A stretch of DNA of 64,000 nt, from NCBI GenBank assembly GCA_013350335.1, contig CM023539.1, positions 25,413,043 to 25,477,042 on the forward strand. Reading direction: 5' to 3'. Below the pieces are notes generated by a model. The model made no database searches, had not been told where the DNA came from, and worked only from the letters and a program-made list of their open reading frames with translations. The position numbers and the translations under genes were made by a program. This document shows, piece after piece, positions 31,990-44,032 of the stretch (position 1 is its first letter; the number at the start of each line of letters is the position of its first letter). The stretch is from Chimonanthus salicifolius. Lineage: Eukaryota > Streptophyta > Magnoliopsida > Laurales > Calycanthaceae.

Positions 31990-34837
31990 CATACCACCCT
32001 TCCAACAGTTTTGGGCTTGGTGGTTTGCATGAGATGGAACCCCCACCTCTCCTTTGACCAACCATGGTCTTGCATGCCTCCACATATCATATACCACCCT
32101 TCCAACGGTTTTGGGCTTGGTGGTTTTCCATGAGATGAAAACCACCCACCCCTCCTTTGTCTCACTCCATCTTTTTATCTTTCATGTGACTCACCCCCAT
32201 TTGACTCACTCAATTTAAATGAAACTCAACTCCTAACTTAAGCATTGATTTTATTTTCATTTAACTTAGGTGATTTAATTAAATAATCTAATTCCACTCA
32301 CTACAGTTAATCCTCTTTAATTCACCTTTGACTCACCCATGGTTGACGAAGTCAACCATGGTGGCCGGCCCCACTTGTGCCATAGTCCACATGCCACCTC
32401 ACTTGATGAGGTGGAGTGAGGCCCAACTTAGTTATGCCACTTGGATATTACCTCATACTTTTGCCACCTCACTTGATGAGGTGGACCCCATGCCTTTGAT
32501 CTTAATTGGGTCCATGACCCGATTAAATCCACTCCTTACCCTTTTACCCTAGTCATCAATCCTATTTGACCCATTGAGTCCCAATTGGGCATTTGACCCA
32601 ATTGACCATCATTGACCCAATTAAATGGAATTAATCATATCCATAGTCAATTGGACCATACTTGGGCCATTGCCCCAACTTTGATCCATCTAACATCCAT
32701 CTCATCAAAGAATCTTAATTTTCAATAATTAAAATAAATAATAGCCAATATATTTATTGCATTAAAAATCCAGGCTATTACAAGTAGGTTATTAATTTTA
32801 ATGGGTTTTAAAGGATGGATGTATGTTAGTGATTTTTAAAGGGTTTTAAAGGATGAAAATGATGGAGGAATGTTGGTGATTTTAAATGGGTTAAATGTTG
32901 TAAATGATGAAGAACCATGGACCATGGGTTCGACCATGATTGTATGGCCGAACCCCATGGAAGAAATATTGATGGATTTTGGGTTTTAAAATGAAGGACT
33001 TTTCATGGACCTAAGTGTATGATTAAAACCCATGGAGAGATTTTGTTTAGGGATCTAATATGTGTAAATGATTTAAGAAAAGAGAGGATGAAAAATGAGA
33101 CATCATGTTGTATGGCCGAACCCCATGAATCATTTTGATGGACCATATTTGTAGATCTATGTATGTTTTAAGCGATTGAAAGATCAAGCTAAGAAATGAA
33201 GGTTAAAATGGAAAGAAGATGGAATGAAAGAACCATGGGTTTAGGCCATGTTGTATGGCCGAACCCCATGGATAATATTTGATGGACTTGGGTGTTATTT
33301 TTATCAAGTTAAATGATTAACTTAAATGATAGGATTAATAAATCAAAAGATGGAATGATGTTGGACCCATTTTGTTTAAAATAAAACAAGGGTTAAAAAG
33401 GGGGTCAAAACCAAAGAGTGAGGTTCGGCCATGTTGTATGGCCGAACCCCACTAGTGAGTTTTAGTGGGTAGTGGACAATGGGTAGTGGACAGCAGGTAA
33501 CCGGCTGATTTTAAAAATGAAATATTTATATGATTTTCTAAATGGTTTGGTTAAATTGGAAGGATGAAGGGAATGGTTTAAATCAATTGGAATAATTAAT
33601 TTGGTTATTTTATGGAATTAAATGGATCACCAAGTTGATGTATGTATATGTGTTAAATGTAATAAGGTAACGGGATTTCACAAACAGTGAACGATAGGCT
33701 TGACAAGATCGGTGATCGATTTTTGGACGGAAACACAAGGACCCGATATTTGGACGTTGGTAGAATTCCTACCTTATTGAAAACCATGGAATATGTATAT
33801 GTGATGATTTTACTTCATGTTTTGATGATTTATTTTGGTATCAAATGATATGTTTCAACTATGGGATTTTAATGCTATGATGTTTATTATTACATAGCAT
33901 GTTGGTACTTGCATCTCATGCATGACATGGGAGGGATCAAATGAGGGGAGTCCACGCTCCATTCGGATTTCCGATAAAACAATCGTGGGGAGGAATCCAC
34001 ACTGATTCCAAGGGATGTATGATAGAATTGTAACCAGAGTCCACACTCCGTTCAGGACGAGAGATAAGGCATTCGTGGTGATATACTGTGTTTGAAATGT
34101 AACCAGAGTCCACGATCCGTTCGGGGGTACCGATTAGGCATTCGTGGGGATACCTTGATGAGGATTTTCCATCAAGAGGAATACTGTGTGATTGTGATAT
34201 GGATGATGGGTGGGATTCATGGCATATGACACCCATGGCATGGCATTAACTTGCATGGTTTTGACATTATATGTATCTATGTGATTTTTATACTAACCCA
34301 TGTGTTTGACTCTACTCAGAGTACCTACTGCGCGCGTTGTCTATCGCCTTACTTCTACCTTAGATGATGACACAGGAAATGGACGGAACGAAGGACGCGA
34401 TCGGAGTCAAGCTTAGGAGCTTGAATAATCTAGCTTCATTTTATTTAAGTTTATTCATGGACAATGTAATTTGAGTAGCTAGTATTTGGGACTATAATAA
34501 CTTAGACTATTTGCTATGGTTTGGATTTTAATTTTGAACAATATAACTTAAGTTAATTATTATTAAGTAATGGACTTCCTTGCTATTTAATAATTGGATA
34601 GAATAGAACTCTATTATAATTCCGCATTATGTTTATTTCTGCGAGCTTAACCTTATCGCGTGTGAACCGTTTTCTTGGACTTGGTCTACTCACATGTACG
34701 GTTGGCCAGTTAAGAGCCGGGCTTTGGAAGGTCGGACTTAGCTCGCGTCATGCCGTTCCCACTCTCTCTCTCTCTTTATTTTTTTTTTAAAAAATAGACT
34801 CTGATTTTCGGCGAGTGAAAAAGGGCAGGGCGTTACA

Positions 34838-35815
34838 AATCTAGGTGACAACTTCCCTTTCTTTCCAAATCTCATATGCCCCTTTCGTGGTGAGACCTTA
34901 AAAAATACTAAGTCTCCCACTTCAAAATCAAGGAATCTCTTTCTCTTGTCCGCATAGCTCTTCTGACGACTCTGTACAGTGAGCAGATGTTGTTGTATTA
35001 ACTTGATTTGTTCTTTGGTCTCTGCAACTAGATCATGTCCAATAAGTGCAGGCTCATCGGCCTCTGTCCAACACACTGGTGATCTACAGGGTCTACTATA
35101 GAACGCCTTAAATAGAGTCATCTTGAGATTTGCCTGGTAACTATTGTTGTACGAGAACTCAACCAGTGGTAGATGATCTTCCCAACCACCTTTGAAGTCT
35201 AACATACATGCTCTCAACATATCCTACAATATCTGTATTGTCCTCTCTGACTGACCGTTAGTCTGTGGATGGAAAGTTGTATGGTCAACAAGTTGGTCCC
35301 CATAGTCGATTGCATGCTCTGCCACACCTTACCGATGAATCGGCCATCTCTGTAGGGACACTATGGTTCTGGGTATACCACATAGCCTGATGATATCCTT
35401 GATGTATCGTCGTCCCAAAGTCTCAGATGAATCCGTCATCTTGATTGGAAGAAAAGTGTGCATACTTGGTCAATCGATCTACCAAGACCCATATTGCATC
35501 GTTGCCCTTTGATGACCTTGGCAACCCTGTCACAAAATCCATGGAAATATATTCCCATTTCCACTCTGGCACTGGTAAGGGTTTGAGCAATCATGGTAGT
35601 TTCTGATGTTCAGTTTTGACTTGCTGACAAGTCAGACAATGAGCAACAAAGTCAGGAACATCTTTTTTAAGTCCATGCCACCAATAGTGTCTTTTCAGAT
35701 TATGATACATCTTGGTGCTACCCAGATGAATAGAGAGTTTTGTTTGGTGTGCTTCGATCAACAACTCTCTTCTGCAGCTTTGAGGCACATACGTCCTGCC
35801 TCGGAATAAAAGACC
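34838..35815 (-). pseudogene. Integrase of the minus gypsy element (5' piece)
   Basis: Minus-strand blocks: EAHQTKLSIHLGSTKMYHNL and AHCLTCQQVKTEHQ (zinc-binding), QSERTIQ retaining the catalytic Glu, GGWEDHLPLVEFSYNNSYQA, QSRQKSYADKRKRFLDFEVG and GKKGKLSPRF ending at the insertion site. Frame breaks occur around 35220-35600 (a stop at the end of TIQIL and disrupted sequence near 35280). The gene resumes at 15479 with VGPFPIQRRVGEV. Confidence 0.88.
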
Positions 35816-36560
35816 TTATCCCGGCCGTAATTCCCATTCCCGTACAACGTCACCAGTAGACATTTTAGCCCATATTTCTTCCATTTCTGGATCTGTCCGT
35901 TGTTCCTGCTCAATCTTGGAAACCATGCTGGACCGTACTATCAGGTTATACATACTCCCTTGATTCTTGATGTAAAAATTGAACTCTCGAATAGTATTCA
36001 ACATTTCCCATTCCTTCATAATCAAACTAGTCACTATTGCATGTGACATGGGACTGAGGGCATCCGCCACTTTGTTCGCCTTGCCAAGATGATATCGCAA
36101 TGCAAACTCATAATCTTATAGATACTCCATCCATCTGCGCTACCTCATGTTGAGTTCCTTCTGATCAAACATGTACTTCAAACTTTTGTGATCTGAAATT
36201 ACCTCAAATTTCTTGCCGTACAGATAGTGTCTCCAGCTTTGAGAGCGAAAACCACTACGGATAATTCCAAATCATGTGTGGGATAGTGGCGTTCATGAAT
36301 TTTCAATTGTCTTGAACCATAAGCCACTACGTGTTGACTTTGAGTAAGAGAACACCCAAGTCCTTCTCCTGAAGCATCACAATATACTTCATAATGCCTT
36401 GTCTCTTTTCGTCAAAATCAGAATAGGAGCAGTCGTAAGCCTCTCCTTCAGGTCTTCGAATCTTCAGTTGCATACATCAAACCATTCAAATTTGACTCCT
36501 TTCTGAGTGTGTCGGGTGAGTGGAGCCGCAATCTTGGAGAAGTCCATAATAAACTTCCGA
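35816..36560 (-). pseudogene. RNase H region of the minus gypsy element
   Basis: The clear part is [20 protein letters not shown] at the 3' side; upstream the plus-strand sequence around 36120-36400 corresponds to [16 protein letters not shown] and [12 protein letters not shown] blocks in broken frames. Several stops. Confidence 0.8.
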
Positions 36561-36562
36561 TA

Positions 36563-37499
36563 CTAACCAGCCAATCCCAGAAAGCTGCGGATTTCGGTCA
36601 TATTTCTTGGAACTTTCCAGTCCCTAACTGCTGCCACTTTAGCCTGGTCCACAGCTATACCTTTCGCTGATATGACATGCCCTAAGAAGTTAACCTCAGA
36701 TAGCCAGAATTCGCACTTGCTTGCTTTGGCATATAATTGGTTTTCCTTTAGGGTGTCCAAGACTATCCTTAGATGTTCAGCATGCTCCTCACGACTTTTA
36801 GAATAAATCAGGATGTCGCCAATGAAAATAATTACAAACTTGTCCAAGTAAGGAGGAAAGATCGTGTTCATCAGATCCATGAACACAGCTGGTGCATTGG
36901 TGAGTCCAAACGGCTTGACCACATACTCATATAGTCCATACCGAGTTTTAAAAGCCGTCTTCTCTATGTCTTCATCCCTGACACGATTTTGATAGTAGCC
37001 TGACATCAGATCAATCTTGGAGAAATGACTGGAACCCCTGAGTTGATCGAATTGATCATCAATTCTGGGTAGAGGGTACTTATTTCTGACTGTCAGCTAA
37101 TTCAACTTTCGATAATCTACACAATCCTGAAGTGTACCATCCTTCTTCTTCACAAATAATACCGGTGCTCCCTAAGTTGATGCGTTGTTCCAGATGCATC
37201 CTAGTCTGAGCAGTTCATCAATTTGTTTCTTTAACTCCTGACATCTCAGCTGGGGTCATCCGGTAATGCGGTAATGACACTGGAGTAGTGCCAGGATACA
37301 ACTTGATCTCGAAATCAATCTCCCTCTTTGGAGGGAAACCAGGCAGTTTTGTTGGAAATATCTCTGCGTAGTCTTTCACTACCGTAGGTAGTTCAGCCAT
37401 TGGCGCCTTGTCTAGTCTGATGTTGTTCAGTACTGGATGGTTCATTTCTTCATGCAGTTTTCTGGTCATTGGTATGTTCTGTCTGTTGGCATGTACCAC
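36563..37499 (-). pseudogene. Reverse transcriptase of the minus gypsy element
   Basis: Blocks: [20 protein letters not shown] (37218-37499), [33 protein letters not shown], then [20 protein letters not shown]. The catalytic pair that should be DD is GD, so the active site is mutated. [20 protein letters not shown] and RSFLGLAG follow. A frame break separates the first block from the rest. Confidence 0.88.
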
Positions 37500-37559
37500 A
37501 TATCATTTTCCCTCGGGTGACCAAAATATCACCCTATGAGATGGCAATCAATACTGGCC

Positions 37560-37882
37560 TGGAAGTTAGCCAACCAATCCATCCCGAATATGATATCATA
37601 CTCTGTCATCTCGAGTACCAGCTAGTTGAACTCAAATCTGAACCCAACAAGTTCAGTGTTTACCGATGTGCAGATCAGTCCCAGTGATGTGTCTCCAATA
37701 GGGGATACAATTATAAGTGCAGTGGACAGTTGTTGTACTAGGGTACCAGTAGCAGATATGAAAGCAGCAGATACAAAGGAGTGGGATGCTCCTGAATCAA
37801 ATAATGCAAAAGCATAAGAACTATCAACTACTACCATACCTTGAATCACTGAGTGATCCACCGTCTCTGGAGGAGGAGCCAA
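37560..37882 (-). pseudogene. Aspartic protease of the minus gypsy element
   Basis: ETVDHSVIQGMVVVDSSYAF, then FALFDSGASHSFVSAAF with an intact DSGA active site, then GDTSLGLICTSVNTELVGFR and a stop. A following segment near 37560-37620 encodes the YDIIFGMDWL-like block. Confidence 0.85.
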
Positions 37883-37889
37883 AGTATAC

Positions 37890-38960
37890 AGTCGTCCAGA
37901 TCCTGTCGAAATAGGTGCCCGTCCTGTCTGGTTATATGCTCTAGATGCTTGTGAATGAGCTGGTCGAGTTGAAGGACGAAATGAACCCCTGGAGTGAGAA
38001 AGTTTATTGTTCTGTGGACATTCCCTCTTGAAATGGCCTTCCTGGCCACACTAAAAAAAAAATGCTAACACCTCGAGGAACCTGAGAGACAGATCCTGAT
38101 GTGGAGGGCTGATTGGGACGAAAACCTCCAGTTGACCCAATAGAAGGTGATAGGTCTCCCAAAGTTAGGTTTGAATCTCTTAGTCAGGCGAAAAACACTT
38201 CCCCCGCTTTGACCTCAGCAGTTGTCCACAAACCGAGCTGTCTCTGTTAGCTCTTACTCAGCTATGGTAGCTCGACTGACAATTTCCACCAATGTAGGTG
38301 ACTTGAAAATAGTCACTTTGACCCTGATGTTTGGTCGAAGGCCTCGCTCAAACTTACGAGCCTTCTTGTATTCTGCGTCCACCATGTATAAAGCATAACA
38401 TGATAGACAGAAAAACTCCTGATGATACTCTGCCACAGTCATGGTGCCCTAAACCAAAGATATGAACGCTTGTGTCTGGCACTCCTTATCCTCTTCTAGA
38501 AAATAGTGATCCAGGAACATTCTAGAGAACTGATCCCATGTCATCTCAGTCCTTTCCTCCTCTGGAATCTGTGCCCATTGTTGTTCAATTACTTCCCACC
38601 ACTTGCCGGCATCATCGATCAATTGTGAAGTAGCTAGCAGTATTCTATCTTCATTACTGGTGATATTCAGTAATGTCAAAATCTTGGTGATATTTCTCAG
38701 CCAATTCTCCGCTCCTGCAGGTCTTTCTTTCCCTTTGAAATGAGGGGGACGCTGGTGCTGGAAGTCTCTAACCATGCTTCTATCCTGTGCCTCATTGGAG
38801 GTTGCCCCTCTAGTGCCATTCAAATGTTATTGTAGAACGGAAGTGACCACTGCCTGCACTAGGTTTTGCAACTCAGGAGGTACTTCTGGAATATTCACGC
38901 TATTCTACTCCTCTTCCTCCAAATGCAGGTTTTGTCGAGTTCGTCTTCTTCTCAGAGGCA
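37890..38960 (-). pseudogene. Gag of the minus gypsy element
   Basis: Start MPLRRRRTRQNLHLEEEE at 38960, then a TAG; SVNIPEVPPELQNLVQAVVT; VRDFQHQRPPHFKGKERP; KWWEVIEQQWAQIPEEERTE; DQFSRMFLDHYFLEEDKECQ; ARKFERGLRPNIRVKV. The zinc knuckle near 38000-38060 keeps CGQEGHFKREC-like residues, but its first half is replaced by a run of T/A (plus strand 38053-38063), removing the first cysteine. The 5' UTR is cut about 110 bp upstream of the start, at 39068. Confidence 0.88.
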
Positions 38961-39068
38961 TTTTCCTAAGTCATTGAAACATCGTTTGACTTCGCTTTCT
39001 CATATTTACATAGTTTGGAGAATTGCCAAATCAGCATCTTATATTTCTTGTTTGGGGAAATTTCCTAT

Positions 39069-42000
39069 AGACGAGTTGCACTGTCTATAGGACGGGTTTC
39101 TACCGTCCGTGGAACGGGTCTCGACCGTCCGCAGATGGGTTTCTATCATTCGCAGGACCGGTAATGGACTGAACAGAGTGCTGTCTGTGGACGGATAATG
39201 GACTGAACAGAGTGCTGTCTGCGGACGGGTGTGGACTGTCTGGGGGATGGGTTTCGATCTTCCGCAGACGGGTTTCTATCATCCGCTGGATGGGCAGCGG
39301 ATAGTGATCTGCCGAGTTCACTCGAATGAATTCTTGATTCAGTCACTGAATTTTAAAGTGAAAACTTTTAATATAATTTTTCCACATTGTTTAAATGAGT
39401 AAAGGATAATAGGAATTGAATGGGTAATTAAATTAACGTATGTGTATGTAACGCCCCGCCCTTTTCCACCCTTCCGAAAATCAGAGTCTAATTTTTTTTT
39501 TTTATAAATAAATAAAGTGGAAGAGAGCGGGGAGTGTCATGACGCGAGTTAATTCCGGACTTCCAAAGTCCGACCTTAACTGGCCAAACCTATGCATGCA
39601 TGGACCAAGTCCATGAAAAACAAACCACACATAGAACTAAGTAATACTTGCGGAATAAACATAACTGATTGTGGAACTAAACTGTTTAGATAGCAAAGTA
39701 CAAGTCATGATTACTTTAAGCTAAATATTCATTCAAACTTAAATCAAACCATAGCAGTATCATACGTTATTACATATCCTTGCAAACATAAACAAAATAT
39801 CCATATATAAAATCCATTCCAACACCCAAGCTTCTATGTTTAGTTTTCTTCGCGATCCTTAACCTTTGCCTTTCCCTTTCCTGCGTCATCCACTAAGGAT
39901 AGAAATAGGGCGTTAGATCAACGCGCCCAGTAGGTCTTCCGATTAGGGTTACCACAAGGTTAGTATAAAACATGCATATACCATAATAATACATGATCAA
40001 CAAAATCTTATAAAATAATGCTATGTATGTATGCACATGTAATGAGTCCCACCTATCACAAATATACATAGCCATCACTTGACCGGACTCTCATCGTCAA
40101 GGTAACCACAGTGTTCTTCCATTTCCTCTTGATGGGTACTCTCATCATCAAATTATTCCTCCTGGCGGGACTTTCATCGCCTAAGGAGGCCCCACAGTTG
40201 CGTCATGGACATTCCGAAGGAGTGTGGGCTCCGGATTCCATATGCATCACCCCATGCCATCCATGAGATGTCAATGAGTACATGCCATTTGTAAATAAAT
40301 ATTAACATTCAAATCCCATTTGAAACATAATACTTTAACATAAATAACTCATTAAAATCAAGGTAAAACATCAAATATAAGAGTGGTTACAAAGAGGTAG
40401 GAAACCTACTTAAAAGTCACTTAAGTGTCCGTTCTTTTTAACCGTCACCCATTCACGACTTGTGCACCGTTCAAGTCCTGTTACCTTGTTTATGTAACAG
40501 CAAGTCAATCACATATCCTTTTGTTTTCTAATTAAGTTTAAATCCCAAAAACCACCTTGTGGGGTTCGGCCATACCCATGGCCGAACCTCACCCACTTTG
40601 GATTTGATCTTCCTTTTCATTTGATCAATACCATCCATATAACTTACGTAAACACCTTATATTAAATAATATACCTTGGTAGGGTTCAGCCATGCAGCAT
40701 GGCCGAACCATACCACTTTGGTTTGACCCCTCTTTCAAGTCCTTTAATTCTTTTCATCCATATTTACATTATTACTTGTATTTACAGTTTTGCCACTAGA
40801 CTTAACCCATATTTAATCTTGCTTAATTACCAAGATCCATAAAATCCACCTTAGTGGGGTTCGGCCATACAACATGGCCGAACCTCACCATCTCAAATTT
40901 AGTCTTTTAATTAAATCCAAATGCCACAATCATCCCCCATGGGGTTCTTCATTTTTTGCCATATTTACATCCTTGCCACTCATTCTTCCCATGGTTAATC
41001 ACCTTTCATATATGTATGTTCATAACCCTAACTGATCCATAAACATGGATCCATCCATGCCTCATCAATCATGACATGGAAACACTATACATCATTCATT
41101 TCCTTAATTTATTTCCCATTCATTTTAGTGCATACATAGACCTAACCTTAGCCCATAAAATGACTCATACAATGGTCATGGGGTTCGACCATATACCATG
41201 GCCGAACCCATGATGTTATTTTCCTCATTTTCCTTGAATCTTCTTCAACCATTTTGATCCATAGCAAGGTCCCTTCTTAAAGGGGATTCCATTATACATT
41301 TTGGTCATCATCTTTAACCACTTTTAAATCTTTTAAACTTAACCTTATTCTCCATCAGCTTCAAGGATCCAAAAATAATCTCTCCATGGGGTTCGGCCAT
41401 ACACATGGCCGAACCCTATGGTTCCTTATTTCCATCTATTTACACTTTAAAACATCATAGAACCAATAATAATTTCTAATATAATCTTACTCCAATTAAC
41501 CACCTAAGAACCTCCATAACATTACATGGTTTTTAACTTTCAAAAACCATCAAAATAACCCAAACACTTCATGGGGTTTGGGCATCCAAAGTGGCCGAAC
41601 CCTATGGTCCACTTTTTATCCGTTTTAAACAGCACCAACCAAGGTTTAAACCCTTGATGGATTCGGCCATATCATGGCCAAATCATGCTCCCTTTTGTCA
41701 ATTTATTTAACTAAGTTTTTATGAAACACTTACCAATCCTCTTAGCCTCTCTTCTTGTCATTTGATACTTGCTTCCTTCCTTCTTGCTCCCTTAATCCTT
41801 TAGCGGATTATATGCTTGATCAATGGTGAAAACACCAAGGGCTGGTTCCGCCAAGGGGGTAGATTTTTGACAGAGATAGAGAGAGATGAAATTCTATGGT
41901 TTCTTTGTGATGAAATTTTGCCAAGGAGTGTGGTGTATCCCTTTTGTTAAGCAGCCCTCAAACCTCTCACTTACCCTCATTAATTCTTGATCTAACCAAG

Positions 42001-44027
42001 GAGTCCTTTGACACAATCCAAGGCATCCCTTGGCACTCCCAACGTTGGGTCTTGGGTTTCCATTATGAGATGGAAACCCTCCAAGCTCCCAAGGTAATTC
42101 TTATCTCATCCCATTGAATTTCTTGCATGGAAAACTACTCCTCATGCCACCAACGTCTGGGACTTGTCTTTGTGGTGTTTGAGATCAAGGCAACTCCTCA
42201 CCTCCCCATTTGACTGACTTGAATTCAAGGTCCCTTTGGTTTCCAATTTAACTCACCCAACTCATTAGCTCAACTCACCCCATTTAATACCATTCATTTA
42301 ATGCACTTGAGTCAACTCCATTATTTGATTCAAATCCAACTCACTTCAGCCCCAACTCAACCTGATTTGACTCACCCTTTGAGCTCACTTGAGAGTCCAC
42401 ACGGTCAACGTGGTCAACATGGTCAACTCGACCCGTTGGGTCCCAATTTAGCTCATTAATCCAATTTGACGCCATGACCCATTCATGGGTGGTTTACCCA
42501 TTTAAATGTGGTTTACACACTTGCATCAAGCCTACCCATTTATCCTTCATTTAATTCCCTATCAATTCAACCTAACCCAATTAAAATTGAGCTCACCCAA
42601 TCGTCAAATAAGTTTACCATGACCCATTGGGTCCCAATTGGGTCCTTTGACCCAAATAACCATCTTGACTCAATTAGATGTACATTACCCATTTATTTTA
42701 ATTTGAACCTTAACATATGTACATTGGATCTTAATTGAACCATGGGCCCCACAATTTTCTCATCTACAATAATAACCTTCTAATTTACCATTCTAATGGC
42801 ATTTTTGTAAATATTGATATCTTTGAAAAATTGGGGTGTTACAGTGTATGATGAATTAGTTAAGGTAATGGGATTTCACAAACGGGTGTACGATCGGTTT
42901 TGACGTGATCGGTGATCGATATCTTCACGAAAATAGCAAGGATATCATCTTAGACGTTGGTAGGATTCCTACCCTGTTGACACACTGTGGATTATATTCA
43001 TGTACTGATTTTTATTTTGGTTATGTTTTAAGAACTGATTTTCCATGCTATTATGTACTTGAATATGAAATGGCATCATGACACTCATTACCTCATGCAT
43101 GGCATGGGAGGGAACACAAGGGAGGAGTCCACGCCCCATACGGTGTATCCGATAAACAAACGTGGGAGGAATCCGCACTGATTCTGATTAACCTATGTGG
43201 GAAGGAGTCCACGCTCCATTCAGTGTTCTCGATAAACATACGTGGGGAGGAGTCCACGCTCCATTCGGTGGGATCGATTAACATACGTGGGGAGGCATAA
43301 CAATGAATACTTTGATGTGGCTTGTTCATCAAGAAGATTAGCAATGTGATTTGTGATATGGTTGTTGGGTGGGAAATCATTGGCATATGACACCCATGGC
43401 ATGGCATTAAATTAACATGATTTTGTTATGAGTATCATGTGCTGATTTTAGTACTACAAGTTGTTTACAATTTTGATATAACGTATCTATCGTGATTTTA
43501 TACTAATCCCATGTGTATAACCCTACTTGGAATTCCTACTGAGTGCGTTGACTAACGCCCTACTTCTACCTTTAGATGATGGTACAGGGAATGGAACGAG
43601 CGATGGACGTGGAAGAAGCCAAGCTTTGGAGCATGGACAATTTATGATTATTAAACATTTATGATAATTTTGGACAATGTATTTTAAATTAATTGCACTT
43701 TGGGACTGTAATAACTTAGATATATCTTGCCATGGTTTGATGTTACTTTTGGACATTAAGTTTAGTTAATTTATTGGTGATTGATTTCCTTGCTAATTAA
43801 TGTTATGGATGGCATTTGTAATCATATAATAATTCCGCAAACATTAGTAATGCGTGTGAAATGTTTTAGTGGACTTGTCCACGCACACGTATTGGTGGCC
43901 AGTTAAGGGTCGGGGTTTGGAAGCTCGGACTTAGCTCGTGTCATGGCGTCCCGCTCTCTTTCACTATTTATTTATAAAAAAAAATAGACTCTGATTTTCG
44001 GTGAGTGAAAAAAGACGGGGCGTTACA
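39069..44027 (+). mobile_element. Inverted right LTR arm of the composite element
   Basis: LTR sequence at 39069-39446 and 42849-44027 is the plus-oriented counterpart of 11747-13277. It includes the CCGCAGAC array, the cacaaacgggtgtacgatcg block (42880), tandem units (43120-43300), the hairpin gcgtgtg..cacacgt (43856-43895) and the tail gcgttaca (44027). It starts abruptly where gag 5' UTR sequence ends (39068), within a few shared bases around ctata. Confidence 0.85.
39447..42843 (-). mobile_element. Minus-oriented solo gypsy LTR
   Basis: A 3397-bp insertion between TGTAACGCC (39447) and GGGGTGTTACA (42843) with perfect duplication gtgta (39442-39446, 42844-42848). It has one 5' and one 3' LTR end, no internal region, and GGTTCGGCCAT hairpins at about 40562, 40684, 40858, 41183, 41391, 41573 and 41658. 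Its 5' end (right side) matches both arms of the U3/U3 palindrome at 24122-25658, which shows that the latter is abnormal. Confidence 0.92.
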
Positions 44028-44032
44028 CTCCA

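Larger units (their letters stand above)
26635..32782 (-). mobile_element. Minus-oriented solo gypsy LTR, interrupted
   Basis: Starts on the minus strand at 32782 (TGTAATAGCCTGG) and ends at 26635 (TGTAACGCC on the plus strand), flanked by aatag (26630-26634) and agtag (32783-32787), one mismatch. Without the insertion at 29845-31989 it is about 4.0 kb and contains no internal coding region, so it is a solo LTR left by LTR-LTR recombination. It carries about eight GGTTCGGCC motifs (27906-28920), tandem units (27310-27565), palindrome 32337-32361 and purine-rich U3 blocks at 29150-29480. Confidence 0.9.
15480..34837 (+). mobile_element. Nearly complete Tekay-like gypsy retrotransposon
   Basis: The element runs from TGTAACACC (15480) to GCGTTACA (34837) with a perfect 5-bp duplication aatct (15475-15479 and 34838-34842). 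Order: 5' LTR 15480-18838, iMet-type PBS, gag-PR-RT-RH-IN-chromodomain, PPT and a 3' LTR from 23771. The 3' LTR is split by two insertions (24122-25658 and 26635-32782). The two LTRs differ at about 3-4% in the first 345 bp by eye. The gag-pol frame has many stops and at least two frameshift regions, so the element is dead unless complemented. Confidence 0.92.
23771..34837 (+). mobile_element. 3' LTR of the plus element, split by two insertions
   Basis: LTR sequence occupies 23771-24121, 25659-26634 and 32783-34837 (about 3.4 kb in total). These join collinearly with the 5' LTR once one copy of each duplication is removed (gttaa at 24117/25659; aatag and agtag at 26630/32783). Both insertions are in U3. 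Confidence 0.92.
11747..44027 (-). mobile_element. Gypsy element with inverted LTR arms (hosts nested insertions)
   Basis: The outer boundaries are TGTAACGCC at 11747 and CGTTACA at 44027, flanked by ctcct (11742-11746) and ctcca (44028-44032), a one-mismatch 5-bp target duplication. The internal gag-pol reads on the minus strand (gag at 38960, IN/chromodomain ending near 15200). The left LTR is complete and minus-oriented (11747-15105). The right arm (39069-39446 plus 42849-44027) is only the 3' 1.5 kb of an LTR and is plus-oriented, so both outer ends are LTR 3' (U5) ends. Arms match at about 94% by eye over the first 230 bp. The 5' UTR, PBS and a normal 5' LTR are missing. Insertions at 15480-34837 and 39447-42843 interrupt it. 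Confidence 0.8.
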
